Of a DNA stretch of 64,000 nt, positions 34,741 to 46,830 are shown in pieces. Numbering within the stretch: the first letter of the stretch is position 1; each line of letters begins with the position of its first letter. This DNA comes from Balaenoptera acutorostrata (Eukaryota > Chordata > Mammalia > Artiodactyla > Balaenopteridae), in contig NC_080078.1 in NCBI RefSeq assembly GCF_949987535.1, forward strand, positions 48,448,207-48,512,206. The letters run 5' to 3'. The translations under genes were made by a program, and so were the position numbers. The notes below the pieces were generated by a model. That model saw only the letters and a program-made list of their open reading frames with translations. It did no database searches and was not told the origin of the DNA.

Positions 34741-36175
34741 GACAATGTAAACAGGGTGAATTTCAAAAAGAACTAAAAAAAATACTAGAAATGAAAATTT
34801 TCAAAAAAAAGAACAAGAAGAGCTATAAATTAGACTTAGCTAAAGAGAAATATAATGTACACATGGTATGGAAAGAAAAAAGGTTAAAAATATGTAACAG
34901 AAATTTAAGAAACAAGAATGAAAAGATGCTTTATATGTCTAATAGAAGTCCCTGTAGGTGAAAAAGAAAAATGTACAAAGGCAATATTTATAGAGAATAT
35001 GGCTGATAATTCTCCAAAATTTTAAAAAAGGAACCCTCAGATTAAAGAAATGAGATGATATTTCTATTTATATACAGATACACACAGTATCTGCATATAA
35101 ATCCACACCTAGACACATGTAATGAAACTCCATAACACCAAAGGTGAAAACAAAATCTTTAAAACTATCAGAGAGGGCTTCTCTGGTGGCGCAGTGGTTG
35201 AGAATCTGCCTGCTAATGCAGGGGACACGGGTTCGAGCCCTGGTCTGGGAAGATCCCACATGCCGCAGAGCAACTAGGCCCGTGAGCCACAACTACTGAG
35301 CCTGCGCGTCTGGAGACTGTGCTCCGCAACAAGAGGGGCCACGATAGTGAGAGGCCCACGCACCGCGATGAAGAGTGGCCCCCACTTGCTGCAACTAAAG
35401 AAAGCCCTCACACAGAAACAAAGACCCAACACAGCCATAAATAATAAATAAATAAATAAAAGGGAAAAGATGGTTCGATTTAAAAAAAAAAAAAACCTAT
35501 CAGAGAGAAAAAGTGAGATTGTTATAGAGGCAACAATTACATTGACAGCTGACTTCTCAGTAGCAACAAATGTTACAAGATAATGAAATACTATCTTCCA
35601 ATTGCTGAAGAAAACTCACTGTCCACCTAGAATTCTATACCCAGGCATCTATACTTAGAAACCTAAATTATTAAAAAGTGAGGATGAAATAAAAATATTT
35701 TCAGCCATAACAAGAAAGAGAATTTGCTACTCACAGACTCTTAATAAAAATTAATTTGATAATAAGGAATTAGATGCAAGAAAACTTAATAAACATTGGA
35801 ATTGAAAATAAACACTGGTTTTTAAAATAAGACCGACATTTTGATTAGAAAAATGTTAAAAATAAGGTTGATTAAATAATAAGGTTAAAAAACACTGAAC
35901 AATATGATGATTGATGCAAGAAGGCAGACTGAATTTAAAGCGTTAAAGATATGTCAGCTTCAGACTTTGTTAATCATTTAAGGATAGCAACTTCCAAAAC
36001 AGTAGAGTCAATGAACAAAAATATAAACTAGAACGATACACACCAACTTCATAAATGCAGTAGCCTCTGGAGAGAAGGAGGTGATGGAACTAAAGAGGTA
36101 ACAACGGGGACTTGATCAACATTACCTGTACATCACATTTTTAATAAAAAATCAAATTGAACAAAAATGTCAAAA
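34740..36175 (+). repeat. HAL1/L1M ORF1-type remnant, split by a SINE
   Basis: Before the SINE: 'attctccaaaattttaaaaaaggaaccctcagattaaag', 'aatccacacctagacacatgtaatgaaactccataacac', 'aatctttaaaactatcagagag'. After it: 'caacaattacattgacagctgacttctcagtagcaac', 'tgtccacctagaattctatacccagg'. These follow the L1 ORF1 RRM and C-terminal domain in order. Instead of ORF2, what looks like a 3' UTR follows within about 450 bp, which points to HAL1 (a half-L1 lacking ORF2). A truncated L1M is the alternative. Confidence 0.6.
35176..35496 (+). mobile_element. CHR-type SINE inserted in the HAL1/L1M remnant
   Basis: Body from 'ggcttctctggtggcgcagtgg' to 'cccaacacagccataaataataaat'. A 20-bp unique segment ('gggaaaagatggttcgattt') and A13 follow. 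The TSD 'ctatcagagag' is at 35165-35175 and 35497-35507, exact over 11 bp. It interrupts the L1/HAL1 reading at 'ctatcagagagaaaaa'. Confidence 0.95.
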
Positions 36176-36239
36176 CATTATTTTTGTTGAGTAAACAAAT
36201 ATTTATTTTTATTCATTTTTGTGTGTTCTTAGCAGATGT

Positions 36240-38990
36240 AGACCTTATTTTTTAATTATTATTATTATTTTATTTTTTTATTTTTATACATCTTTATTGG
36301 AGTATAATTGCTTCACAATGTTGTGTTTCTGTTGTACGACAAAGTGAATCAGCTATATGCATACATATATCGCCACATCCCCTCCCTCTTGAGCTTCCCT
36401 CCCACCCTCGCTATCCACCTCTCTAGGTGGTCACAAAGCACTGAGCTGATCTCCCTGTGCTATGCTGCTGCTTCCCACTAGCTATCTATTTTACATTTGG
36501 TAGTGTATATATGTCAATGCTACTCTCACTTCACCCCAGCTTCCCCTTCCCCCCCACCCCCCATGTCCTCAAGTCCATTCTCTATGTCTGCATCTGTATT
36601 CCTGCCCTGCCACTAGGTTCATCAATACTATTTTTTTTAGATTCCATATATATGCATTAGCATATGGTATTTGTTTTTTTCTCTTTCTGACTTCACTCAG
36701 TATGACAGACTCTAGGTCCATCCACCTCACTAAAAATAACTCAATTTCATTTCTTCTTATGGCTCAGTAATATTCCATTGTATATATGTGCCACATCTGC
36801 TTTGTCCATTCATCTGTCGATGGACATTTAGGTTGCTTCCATGTCCTGGCTATTGTAAATAGGGCTGCAGTGAACACTGCGGTACATGTCTCTTTTGGAA
36901 TTATGGTTTTCTCAGGGTATATGCCCAGTAGTGGGATTGCTGGGTCATATGGTAGTTCTATTTTTAGTTTTCTAAGGAACCTCCATAGTGTTCTCCATAG
37001 TGGCTGTATCAATTTACATTCCCACCAACAGTGCAGAAGGGTTCCCTTTTCTTCACACCCTCTCCAGCATTTATTATTTGTAGATTTTTTGATGATGGCC
37101 ATTCTGACCAGTGTGAGGTGATACCTCATTGTAGTTTTGATTTGCATTTCTCTAGTAATTAGTGATGTTGAGCAGCTTTTCATGTGCTTCTTGGCCATCT
37201 GTATGTCTTCTCTGGTTAAATGTCTATTTAGGTCTTCCACCCATTTTTTAATTGGGTTATTTGTTTTTTTGATATTGAGCTCCATGAGCTGTTTGTATAT
37301 TTTGGCGATTAATCCTTTGTGCATTGCTTCATTTGCAAAAATTTTCTCCCATTCTGAGGGTTGTCTTTTGGTCTTGTTTATGGTTTCCTTTGCTGTGCAA
37401 AAGCTTTTAAGTTTAATTAGGTCCCATTTGTTTTTGTTTTCATTACCCTAGGAGGTGGGTCAAAAAAGATCTTGCTGTGGTTTATGTCAAAGAGTGTTTT
37501 TCTTATGTTTTCCTCTAAGAGTTTTATAGTGACTGGTCTTACATTTAGGTCTTTAATCCATTTGGAGTTTATTTTTGTGTTTGGCGTTAGGGAGTGTTCT
37601 AATTTCAATTTTAAAAGGAAGCTGTCCAGTTTTGAAGAGGCTGTCTTTTCTCCATTGTATGTTCTTGCCTCCTTTGTTGTAAATTAGGTGACCATATGTG
37701 TGTGGGTTTATCTCTGGGCTTTCTATCCTGTACCACTGTTCTATATTTCTGTTTTTGTGCCAGTACCATACTGTCTTGATTACTGTAGCTTTGTAGAATA
37801 GTTTGAAGTTGGGGAGCCTGATTCCTCCAGCTCCATTTTTCTTCCTCAAGATTGCTTTGGCTAATTAGAGGGATTTTGTGTTTCCATACAAATTGTAAAA
37901 TTTTTTGTTCTAATTCTGTGAAGAATGACATTGGTAGTTTGATAGGGATTGCACTGAATCTGTAGATTGCTTTGGGTTGTATAGTCATTTTCACAGTAAT
38001 GATTCTTCCAACCCAAGAACATGGCATATTTCTCCATCTGTTTACATCATGTTTGATTTCTTTCATCAGTGTTATATAGTTTTCTGAGTACAAGTCTTTT
38101 GCCTCCTTACCTAGGTATTTTATTCTTTTAGTTGTGATGGTAAATGGGATTGTTTCCTTAATTTCTCTTTCTGATTTTTCATTGTTAGTGTATAGGAATG
38201 CCAGAGATTTCTGTGCATTAATTTTGTATCCTGCAACCTTACCAAATCCATTGATTAGTTCTAGTAGTTTTCTGGTGGCGTCTTTAGGATTTTCTATGCA
38301 TAGTATCATGTCATTTGCAAACAGTGACAGTTTTACTTCTTCTTTTCCAATTTGTATTCCTTTTATTTCTTTTTCTTCTCTGATTGCCATGGCTAGGACT
38401 TCCTAAACTATGTTGAATAATAGTGGTGAGAGTGGACATCCTTGTCTTGTTCCTGATCTAAGTGAAAATGTTTTCAGTTTTTCTCCATTGAGAATGATGT
38501 TTGCTGTGGGTTTGTCATATATGGCCTTTATTATGTTGAGGTAGGTTCCCTCTATGCCCATTTTCTGGAGAGTTTTTATCATAAATGGGTATTGAATTTT
38601 GTCGAAAGCTTTTTCTGCATCTATTGAGATGATCATATGGTTTTTGTTCCCTAGTTTGTTAATGTGGTGTATCACATTGATTGATTTGCATATATTGAAG
38701 AATCCTTGCATTCCTGGGATAAATCCCACTTGATCATGGCGTATGATACTTTTAACGTGCTGTTGGATTCTGTTTGCTAGTATTTTGTTGAGGATTTTTG
38801 CATCTATGTTAATCAGTGATATTGGTCTATAATTTTCTTTTTTGTGTGATATATTTTTGTAGTTTTGGTGTCAGGGTGATGGTGATTCATAGAACAAATT
38901 TGGGAGTGTTCCTCCCTCTGCAATTTTTTGGAAGAGTTTGAGAAGGATCGGTATTAGCTCTTCTCTAAATGTTAGATAGAATTTGCCTGT
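36240..38990 (-). mobile_element. L1 LINE copy D, 5'-truncated (minus strand)
   Basis: The A-rich tail (T-rich on the plus strand, about 36240-36290) is followed by the 3' UTR complement 'ttggagtataattgcttcacaatgttgtgtttctgttg'. ORF2 then runs leftwards from about 38985 to 36600. Homology ends inside the RT domain at 'tagaatttgcctgtgaaa', so about 2.7 kb remain, a normal 5'-truncated insert. No convincing TSD was found. It has the opposite orientation to the other four young L1s. Confidence 0.95.
36600..38990 (-). pseudogene. L1-D ORF2 C-terminal two-thirds, RT active site altered
   Basis: Frames 38729-38403, 38390-37611, 37608-37417 and 37324-36764 (all minus) cover RT motif A ('[12 protein letters not shown]'), '[15 protein letters not shown]', the thumb region and the C-terminus. 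The catalytic FADD box reads 'FAND', replacing a metal-binding aspartate, so this RT would be dead even without the frameshifts. The C-terminal Cys-rich motif is intact: '[18 protein letters not shown]', i.e. C-x3-C-x7-H-x4-C within residues 85-110 of the last frame. A stop follows '[10 protein letters not shown]'. Confidence 0.93.
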
Positions 38991-39915
38991 GAAAGTAAGC
39001 ATGACTACTACAAGGTCTCACATAAAGAGTATGAAAGTTCTTTTATTCTAAAGCTCATAAAGCCTCAAGAATTATACGAATTGAAAGAGCTCTATTCTCC
39101 AGTTGATTTCTCACTTAATCTAAGATGAATATGAAATCAAACTATTGTTCAATTTTGAACCACTCCAAGGAATAACCAGTTCAACTTTACACTTTGAAAC
39201 TATAAAATATGAACATAAGCAAATCAAAACAGTCTGGATTTGAGTTAAAAAATATACCTGGGCTTCCTGTTCAGAGACAAAAAAGAGGCAGGGGGACTCT
39301 AAAAATGAATATTTCCAAATGAGTACAAAGGGTTTCTCAGGAAGCTTGGTCAGCTATGCTATGCAACTTGGTTCTTACATTCAAGAAAGCCACTCAGTTT
39401 AGAAATTTCATACATCAGTGGGTTAATTTGCAGCCAGTCCATAAGCAGTATTTCAGTTATAATAAAAACTGAAGTAGTCTCATAAATATGTATTTTTTTC
39501 CTTGCATTATCATCCTTTCCAGCAAAAAAGAAAAGTTAAACCTATAAAGGATGGGGTAGTTCCAAATGGCTATGTTGTTCATGCACTTTTAAGTGAGGTC
39601 TGCAGCTTTCAAAACCAAAATAGAGTGTGAATGTCCCAGTAAATCTGCATCAGATGTGCTTCAGGTTGAAAGGAAATGATACCAAATGCAAGTAGTTAAA
39701 TGAATCGTGAAAAAAGTGTAATCTACACAGATAGACCATGTTATGCAATTGCTCTACTTGTAGAAGTCTATGTATAGGGCAAAACAACTCCTTATCATTT
39801 CCAAAAATAAATGTAGCTGGTTGTTCGTTTGCAGCTGGATGAGGTATTTCTTCATAATATCTTTCAGGGCATTTTAAGGGAGAGAAATGAGTTATCTTAG
39901 TTATGATGGAAGCAA
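38991..39915. other. Unassigned AT-rich DNA
   Basis: No gene, RNA gene or recognisable repeat. Confidence 0.4.
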
Positions 39916-40110
39916 TACAGTTTAGTGGTTCAGAGTAGGTGCTCAGGAGTCCTGCTGTCTGGAGTTTGAATCATGACCTCCCTAATAGCTGTGTAAGCTT
40001 GTGCAAGTTTAACCACTGTGTGCCTGTTTTCTAATCTGAAAAATGGGAAAAATAACAGCAAGTAGAACAGCTAACATAATAAGTGATCTTATGTAAGCTC
40101 TTATTATCTT
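39915..40110 (+). repeat. MIR SINE remnant
   Basis: Sense MIR: 'agtttagtggttcagagtaggtgctcaggagtc', 'gagtttgaatcatgacc', 'tgtgtgcctgttttctaatctgaaaaatgggaaaaataac'. Confidence 0.8.
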
Positions 40111-41535
40111 CATTTTAATGTGGGGCTTTAAACTGCCAGGAAAAGAAATGCAGTATTCCTGTATATAGTAACCAATCAAGAACAATTTTACCATTAGGAA
40201 AAGATGCTTCATATCTCTGATTGAAAATGGGCTTATTCAAGGTCCTAATATTAATCCATCATGTGTAATGCAGATTAATGTTAAACTATCCACTACTGGT
40301 AAAAAAAAAAGGCTCTCCATTTTCCATAAAAAGTGTTCATGTTAGCTATTTTCTGGAAATTTTGCTGTGTTTGTTCATGTGTGAAAAATATTTATCATTT
40401 CATTGTACGATCAACATCTTCTCTTCTGTATTTTAAGAACTGTAATTGAAATATTTGCTAGTATGATTTTAGGCTTTACTAACTTAAATTGACAGCTGTT
40501 AATAATATAAATTTTATCCCTTTCTCATTTAAAAATATTATTCTGGAGATGTGGCTTTATGTAGGCTTATATAACTAGATACCTTTTTTAATCTCCCTAG
40601 AGCGATACGGCTCCTGTGTTTAGACTGCCCTTTTACCAAGTTCCAATTGCCAACTGTAATAGAAACAGAGTGAGTTTTTTTCCCCACATTAAATAAAACT
40701 AAATCTTCGTTAAAAAATTACTTTGATCCATATTTGACTTTCAAAACATAATAACCAGTTCATTCTGATGCATTAAAAGAGCAAATATTTAAGTGCTCTG
40801 CATATCCAAAACAGTGAGCAAAGAGGTGAGGTAAGAATATTTGAGCTGATGAGTAATGCTGATCTCCCAAAGGTAGGGAGAGGCAGCTGCATTCACTCTG
40901 GGATTGGCAGGCCTTTTGACAAGAATTCAGCTCAACTGTAAGGTCCAAAAATCTGTATGTATGTGTATGTTTGTCTGTTTGTGAAGAGTGTACATACATG
41001 TGTTCATGTGTGCATGCGTGCATACGTGTGTTTAGAGAAAGAGAGGGAAAGAGAGAGAAATATGAGGTGTGACACTGGCAAAAGACAGTAAAAACTAGAA
41101 AAATAAACGCCATTCAATCTGCAAAAAAACAAAGAATAATAGACTGCATGGAGCAGAGTACATACAAAAAACATGCTGAGAACTTAATCCACAGCAATTA
41201 AAATAGTTTAAATAAAATAATGTTGAATACAAGATAGCTTTCTAATTTTGTATGATAGTATAACTATATACTTTCAGGAAATATGTACTTACAGGGAAAT
41301 GCTAGATGAAATAAAAATAACTAATGTATATCCAAGAAGAATTTCACAAAGTAGCATTCAGAGACTTTGTTCTAAGACTCAGGGCAATCTTTAGTAAGAG
41401 CTTCTATATAATGTGGCCACAAGATTCCTACTGCTCCCTCGTAAACAGGGTCCCAGGGCTAACATGCTCATGGTACACTGTGCCATTACCTTCAGCCTTA
41501 AGTGAAACTTCACAGTAACAATATCAGATCAGAAT
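40110..41535. other. Unassigned DNA with a degenerate TG repeat
   Basis: No gene. 40953-41032 is a degenerate (TGTATG)/(TG)n stretch followed by a purine GAGA patch (41035-41061), a mixed alternating purine-pyrimidine tract. The minus-strand ORF across it is compositional. Confidence 0.45.
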
Positions 41536-41795
41536 CATCAAGAACATTTACTGAATACTCACAATGTGCCAGCCACTATCCTAAGCACTTCCCATGAATT
41601 AATTTACATAAACCTCGTAACAATCCTATGACATAGGTGTTATTATAATGCCCATTTTACTGATGCCATAACTGAGGCATAGGTTGAATATCATGCCTAA
41701 AATCATACAGCTTGGAAGGGGCAGAATCGGGGTTTCAACCCAGGCAGCCTGGCTCTGGCATCAGGCTCTTTATCATCCCACATACACTAAAGGAA
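41535..41795 (-). repeat. MIR SINE remnant
   Basis: A well preserved antisense MIR: 'actgaatactcacaatgtgccagccac', 'ttcccatgaattaatttacataaacctcgtaacaatcctatgacatagg', 'cccattttactgatgcc', 'tttcaacccaggcagcctggctctgg'. Confidence 0.88.
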
Positions 41796-41854
41796 AAGAA
41801 TAACAGAACAGGGAAGAGGAGCAACCTAAAACAAGCTATCACCGTCTCTTGTCT

Positions 41855-42035
41855 GCAGAAATGAAACAGCCTCCTAACTGGTTTCTCAGCTTCTGCCCTG
41901 CTCCCACTTCCATTTGTTCATTGCATGGCAACCAGGAACATCTTTTTAAAATGTAAATCTTTTGAAATGTACATCCTTTATCAAAAATTTCCAGTTGCTT
42001 CCCATCACACTTAAAATATATTCCGAAGTTTTTAC
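41855..42035 (+). repeat. L2 LINE fragment
   Basis: 'cctcctaactggtttctcagcttctgccctgctcccac', 'ttttaaaatgtaaatc' and 'ttccagttgcttcccatcacacttaaaatatattccgaag' match a short piece of L2 ORF2 end. The minus-strand ORF of 119 codons across it is incidental. Confidence 0.75.
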
Positions 42036-44400
42036 ACATTTGGGATATGTTGAACCTATAGTTAGGAAGAACTAATATCTGAGCAATATTGAGTCTGTTC
42101 TTTGTAATTAAATTAATGTTTAAAAACAAAGGAAAATTTTGAAGCCCTGGTCCAGTACAACTTAAAAAAATGTAAAGTTGGCATCTAAATCTTGCCAAAC
42201 GCTAAATCCTTACGCTCAGTTGATAAAGATCCTAAATATTGATACACAACCAGCTACCATCACCAAGACCTTGGGTAGGACCATAGTCTCACTGCTCCAT
42301 GATTGATCCTACAGAAACACTGAGGTTCTCTGCTGAAGGGAGGGGCATCATTCCTGCCGAGGCTAGGCCCTGAGAGGTCACAGCTTTCCTTTTTCCATCC
42401 TCTGATGCTTAGCAACTCTCCAATCCTTGAAGCTTCTGTAACCAAAGTCCACCTGAAGCGGTCAGCAAACACTTTTCTCACCTCTGCTCTAACTACACAC
42501 ATACAGTGCCTACCCACCCCTGCCAAACCTCATCCTCATGCTCAAGAGCCAGAGAAAAACACACACACACACAAAAACAGGACATAGAGTGGTTTCAGGG
42601 AATTAAGAAGTCACAGCCACCATTAAAACACTATTTTCAGCTACACTATGGTTTGAATAGGCGTATGTGGGTGGGCCTGAGAACTTGCCATTTATTACCT
42701 TAGTTTTTTAGAAAAAGCAGTCTAAGTTTCAAACAACTCCCTTAAAAACAGTGTTTTGTATCACCTAAGTTTCAGACCACTTGCTCTTAATAATATTAAC
42801 ACAGAAAATTGAAATCAATATCCATATAGAATCTCATTTAAAAAGCCTATATTTTGAAATACTGATTGATAGTCTATTATAATTGTTCTAATTCAAGTAG
42901 TTTCTACCTTAGCAAAAAACTATACTTGTGATTTGACTGACATAAATAAGGTTATATTAAAGGCTTAAGTGGTGATATTGATCTGAAGATTTTAAGTACC
43001 ATACCTCAAAGTAAAACTGTTTCAGTAATCATTTTTTACAATGCAAAGGAGGCTGTGGGAATCATATTTGAAAAGCTAAATAAGCACATTTAAAATGAAA
43101 TGAATATACTTTTTCAAAAAGAATACATGTAAATATATAGCTATCATAGTTGAAAAATAAGATCAAATGTCAGAGCAGTCTATTAGGTCAATCAAATTTT
43201 ATTGTTCCCATAATACTTCTCTTACATGTTTTTAAAAAGTAGTCTGTTTACAGACTAAAAGTCTGTTAATTTAACCTTCCCCTTTCAAAGCAGAAAAAAT
43301 ATGTACTTCTTTCCTCCAATATTCCAGGGTACTAAGATGCAACCAATGAAATCATTTGATGTAGTTTTTAAGCTAAAATTATTTGTTTCTACCCTGCATT
43401 TATTCTGAAGTGGAAAACAAATTATCCTGCCATTAGAGAAAAAACACTAACAAGTGGAGCCCTAATAAATAAGATTTTAAAATGTTAGTGAACATACATC
43501 TGACCTACAACCTGAAAGAAACTTCCTCAAACAGGCAGATGGCAAATTGTAAAATAACATCTGGAATTTAATCCCAGGAAATCAGATTCCATCTGAAGCA
43601 CTGAGCAGCAAGCACAGCACTCACTGGAATAGAATATCAGGTAGGGTGGCTTGTTTACAGGATATAAGCCCCACGGTTACAACTCTACGGACACCTATTC
43701 CAAACAGTGGCATTTGAAAACTGCAGGCCCCTGAGACTAAAAGTCATAATGGAGCAAAATAATAGGGCTGGTCTGCAGGTCATAAATACCACACACATTC
43801 AATTATTAAAAGAATGGCAGTATATTTAATAATTACTCCTCCTCACAAAACACTGATGGGAGAATGAAGAGGGCAGGAGTGGCCTTACAGTAAATGAGCT
43901 CTAACCAAAGGAGAAAAGAAATCTGCCAAATCAGATACAATGCTCTGTGAAAACTATTAGCGAAGACTGGAAGTATTTAAAATCTGTAATAAAAATCTCA
44001 GAAAGCCCAATAACTTCTGGATAACATACAAATCTAAGGGGAAGAGATTAACTTTCAGGACACTAATAGTCACCTAAGAGCTATTAGTGTTCTGCTTCTG
44101 GTCAGAAATCTGTAGGCCAAGTCATCCGTGCAGAAGAATGAAGTAGGCTAGGATCAAGGTGGAACATATGGGATTACAGGAGGAGCCAAGTGGAGGTCTG
44201 CATAGGGCACAAATACTGGCAAAACTGAGGCTACTGGTGTGGTCAGATGGGCACAAGGGCTTGGCAGTACCAGCAGTCAAAGAAGGCAAAGCACAGTCAT
44301 GAACAGAGTCAGGACAGAAGTAACAAGTGACGAAAGCTTACAGCACCATATAAGGTTGATTCTGCTACGGGGTCCAAGGCAAACTCCAAGAATAGGTCCC
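42036..44400. other. Unassigned DNA
   Basis: No gene. A short (CA)8 patch lies near 42559-42573. 'gtgggcctgagaacttgccat' near 42670 hints at a MER5-like fragment, too short to call. Confidence 0.4.
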
Positions 44401-44490
44401 TGTGATGGTTAGTTTTACATGTCAACTTGGCTGGGCCACGGACCTTAGATATTTGATCTATGGTTATTCTAGATATTTCTGTAAAGATAG
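44400..44490 (+). repeat. Short ancient interspersed repeat fragment, family unassigned
   Basis: 'tgtgatggttagttttacatgtcaacttggctgggcca' is a phrase common to many mammalian repeat copies, but the fragment is short and I cannot name the family with confidence. Confidence 0.4.
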
Positions 44491-44965
44491 AAATAGATTA
44501 AATGCAAAATAAAACATTAAATGTCTAAATTTTAAAAGTTTAGGCAGACACATGATCACGCCCGCTTCTGCTATGGCCAACAGATAACAACTATAAGCTC
44601 TGCACAAAACATAAGAAACAACTACCTGAAAGCTCTGGAGAATTTAACACAAGCAGAGAAAAACTGAAGCAGAGTTGACACTGAAAAAAAAAAAGGGATG
44701 GCAGTAGGTGGTCTCCCTGTTTTGTTTTGGTCTGGGTTTTTTATTTGACTTTTAGCCTGAGGACAGTACTCATAGTCGCCATGCAAGATAACTGCAACTA
44801 CAATAGAGACAGGAGCGTGACCATGATTACAAATTTCCAAAACTGTGCAACATTCTTCCTAAAACCAAAAAAGACTTTAACAAGTACAGTTTTAAAGTCA
44901 ACCAACTCACATACTTCAATTACTAAATAATATCAATACTTAGGCCTTAACTTTGGTCTATTTTA

Positions 44966-44970
<5 letters not shown>
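44490..44970. other. Unassigned DNA
   Basis: Nothing recognisable. A11 run near 44683-44695. Confidence 0.4.

Positions 44971-45052
<82 letters not shown>
44971..45052. repeat. Perfect (TA)41 microsatellite
   Basis: 82 bp of uninterrupted TA, flanked by 'aaatttta' and 'ttttttt'. Long perfect TA arrays extrude cruciforms and stall forks. The measured length may be an assembly approximation. Confidence 0.97.
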
Positions 45053-45057
<5 letters not shown>

Positions 45058-45837
45058 TTTTACATTTCCCCTAAAGCTGAAACCATTTAAGATAAGCAAG
45101 GCCTCCGGGTGCACAAAATAGCAATTAGTAGGAGGCACAAGAAAATTTTCTTTGAAGTAAATGATAATCACATTCCCATTAAATGTACTTGCTTTTATTA
45201 ATGACTTCTTTTAATCTTCTCCTTTCACCATTCTCAGATGGAATATTAATTTGAGGAGAAGAATAATAGTAAAAATCCATAAAGAAAACTTTTTATTTGG
45301 AAATATCAACATTTTATCTGAATAATAATAATCATGGATTTCAAGTAATTTTAAATACAATATTTTATTCTGTCAAAGAAAAACTTTTTATGCTGTGTTG
45401 TTCTTGAGATTTCACAATCCTGAGAGAGTTGATTACTAATTTTTACAATAAATAAAACCAAAGGACAATTATTTCTTATTCCATCATCACTATTAAAGCT
45501 ATATCCCAGTAAGATATACCAACTTCCACAGGACTATCTGGTTCAACAAAGCTGCTTCCTGCTTGAGTTTATTTCTGAAGTCTCTGTTTTTCTACTCAGA
45601 ACTGCTTCTGAAAATTCTCGTATGCCACTTTGTGAAGCCCTTAGAAGAAATTATTCTCAGGTCTTGGTACCAGGAAGCAACTGTGAACCCTTAGGAATCT
45701 TATACTTGGCTTGTTTTTTCTTTAGCCATTAGAAGCTCAGCCAACAATGTGGCCCAACTCTAGCAACTGTATAGCTTCACAGCATGGAATTCTTTGTGCT
45801 AACCCTACTGTTTACTTAAAATGATTAGAGAATTTCA
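45053..45837. other. Unassigned DNA
   Basis: AT-rich, no gene or named repeat seen. Confidence 0.4.
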
Positions 45838-45855
45838 TTAGAAAAAATTGACACT

Positions 45856-46173
45856 GGGCTTCCCTGGTGGCGCAGTGGTTCAGAATCTGCCTGCCAATGC
45901 AGGGGACACGGGTTCGAGCCCTGGTCTGGGAAGATCCCACATGCCGCGGAGCAACTAAGCCCGTGAGCCACAACTACTGAGCCTGCGTGTCTGGAGCTTG
46001 TGCTCCGCAACAAGAGAGGCCGCGACAGTGAGAGGCCCGCGCTCCGCGATGAAGAGTGGCCCCCGCTCGCCACAACTGGAGAAAGCCCTCGCACAGAAAC
46101 GAAGACCCAACACAGCCAAAAACAAACAAATAAATAAATAATAAAAATAAAGGAATTCCTTAAAAAAAAAAAT
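45856..46173 (+). mobile_element. CHR-type SINE
   Basis: Body from 'gggcttccctggtggcgcagtgg' to 'caacacagccaaaaac', with an (AAAT)n tail, a unique 'ggaattcctt' and an A11. The TSD 'ttagaaaaaattgacact' (45838-45855) matches 46174-46191 at 17 of 18 positions. A young copy with most CpGs retained. Confidence 0.95.
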
Positions 46174-46194
46174 TTAGAAAAGATTGACACTTTA

Positions 46195-46610
46195 GTGTGG
46201 TAAGGTTTAAAACATCCATGTCTATGGTGTGTTTTTAAGGGCTAAAAATGTTGATTCACATTTAATGGCACTATATTGAATATTAAAGTGCTAAATATAA
46301 TACTTGTGAATTAGTGGAAGCAAAAACTAAATACATGGTTACAAACAAATAAGAAAACATTATGTTCACCTCCTTGCTTCTCTGGTGAAATTTACATACA
46401 CTCCACACTCATTCTGTTGTAGTGATGTGTGGCTAGGAACAGCCCCAAATGAGTCACGATTTTCACATATAGAGCCTGAAGTTTCTACTCAGTCCCTAAG
46501 GAGTCCAAATGCCCCAGCAGCAGGGGCAGAGCTGCAGTCACTGATCAATCCCAGGAACACACCATCCACTACTGAGCAGCTGTGTTCATAAAGTGATTCA
46601 GGTTTGAGAA
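46195..46610. other. Unassigned DNA
   Basis: No gene. 'gattcaggtttgagaaacactc' near 46591 resembles the end of a MER5-type DNA transposon, but the body is unclear. Confidence 0.35.
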
Positions 46611-46611
46611 A

Positions 46612-46830
46612 CACTCAAGTCCTTACTATGAGCCCAACTCCATACTAGATCATTAATATAGTTATTCTATTTAATCCTCAGGATCCTGAAAGGTATATTT
46701 TTTAACACCATTTTAGACACAAGGACTACAGAAATCAAGTTACAAGCTCAAAGTGAGTCAGGTAGCATAACAGAGCTGAGACCCAAAGCTAGCATCCCTG
46801 ACTCTAAATTTTGTTCTTTCCATCACCCAA
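46612..46830 (-). repeat. MIR SINE remnant
   Basis: Antisense MIR: 'actatgagcccaactccatactagatcattaatatagttattctatttaatcctcagg', 'accattttagacacaagg', 'agctgagacccaaagctagcatccctgactc'. Confidence 0.72.

Noticed and set aside
36200..39010. TSD for L1-D
   Set aside because: Flanks on the two sides ('gcagatgtagacc' and 'gtaagcatgactac') share only scattered bases.
44947..45171. Tyr-Ile repeat ORF
   Set aside because: Translation of the (TA)41 repeat.
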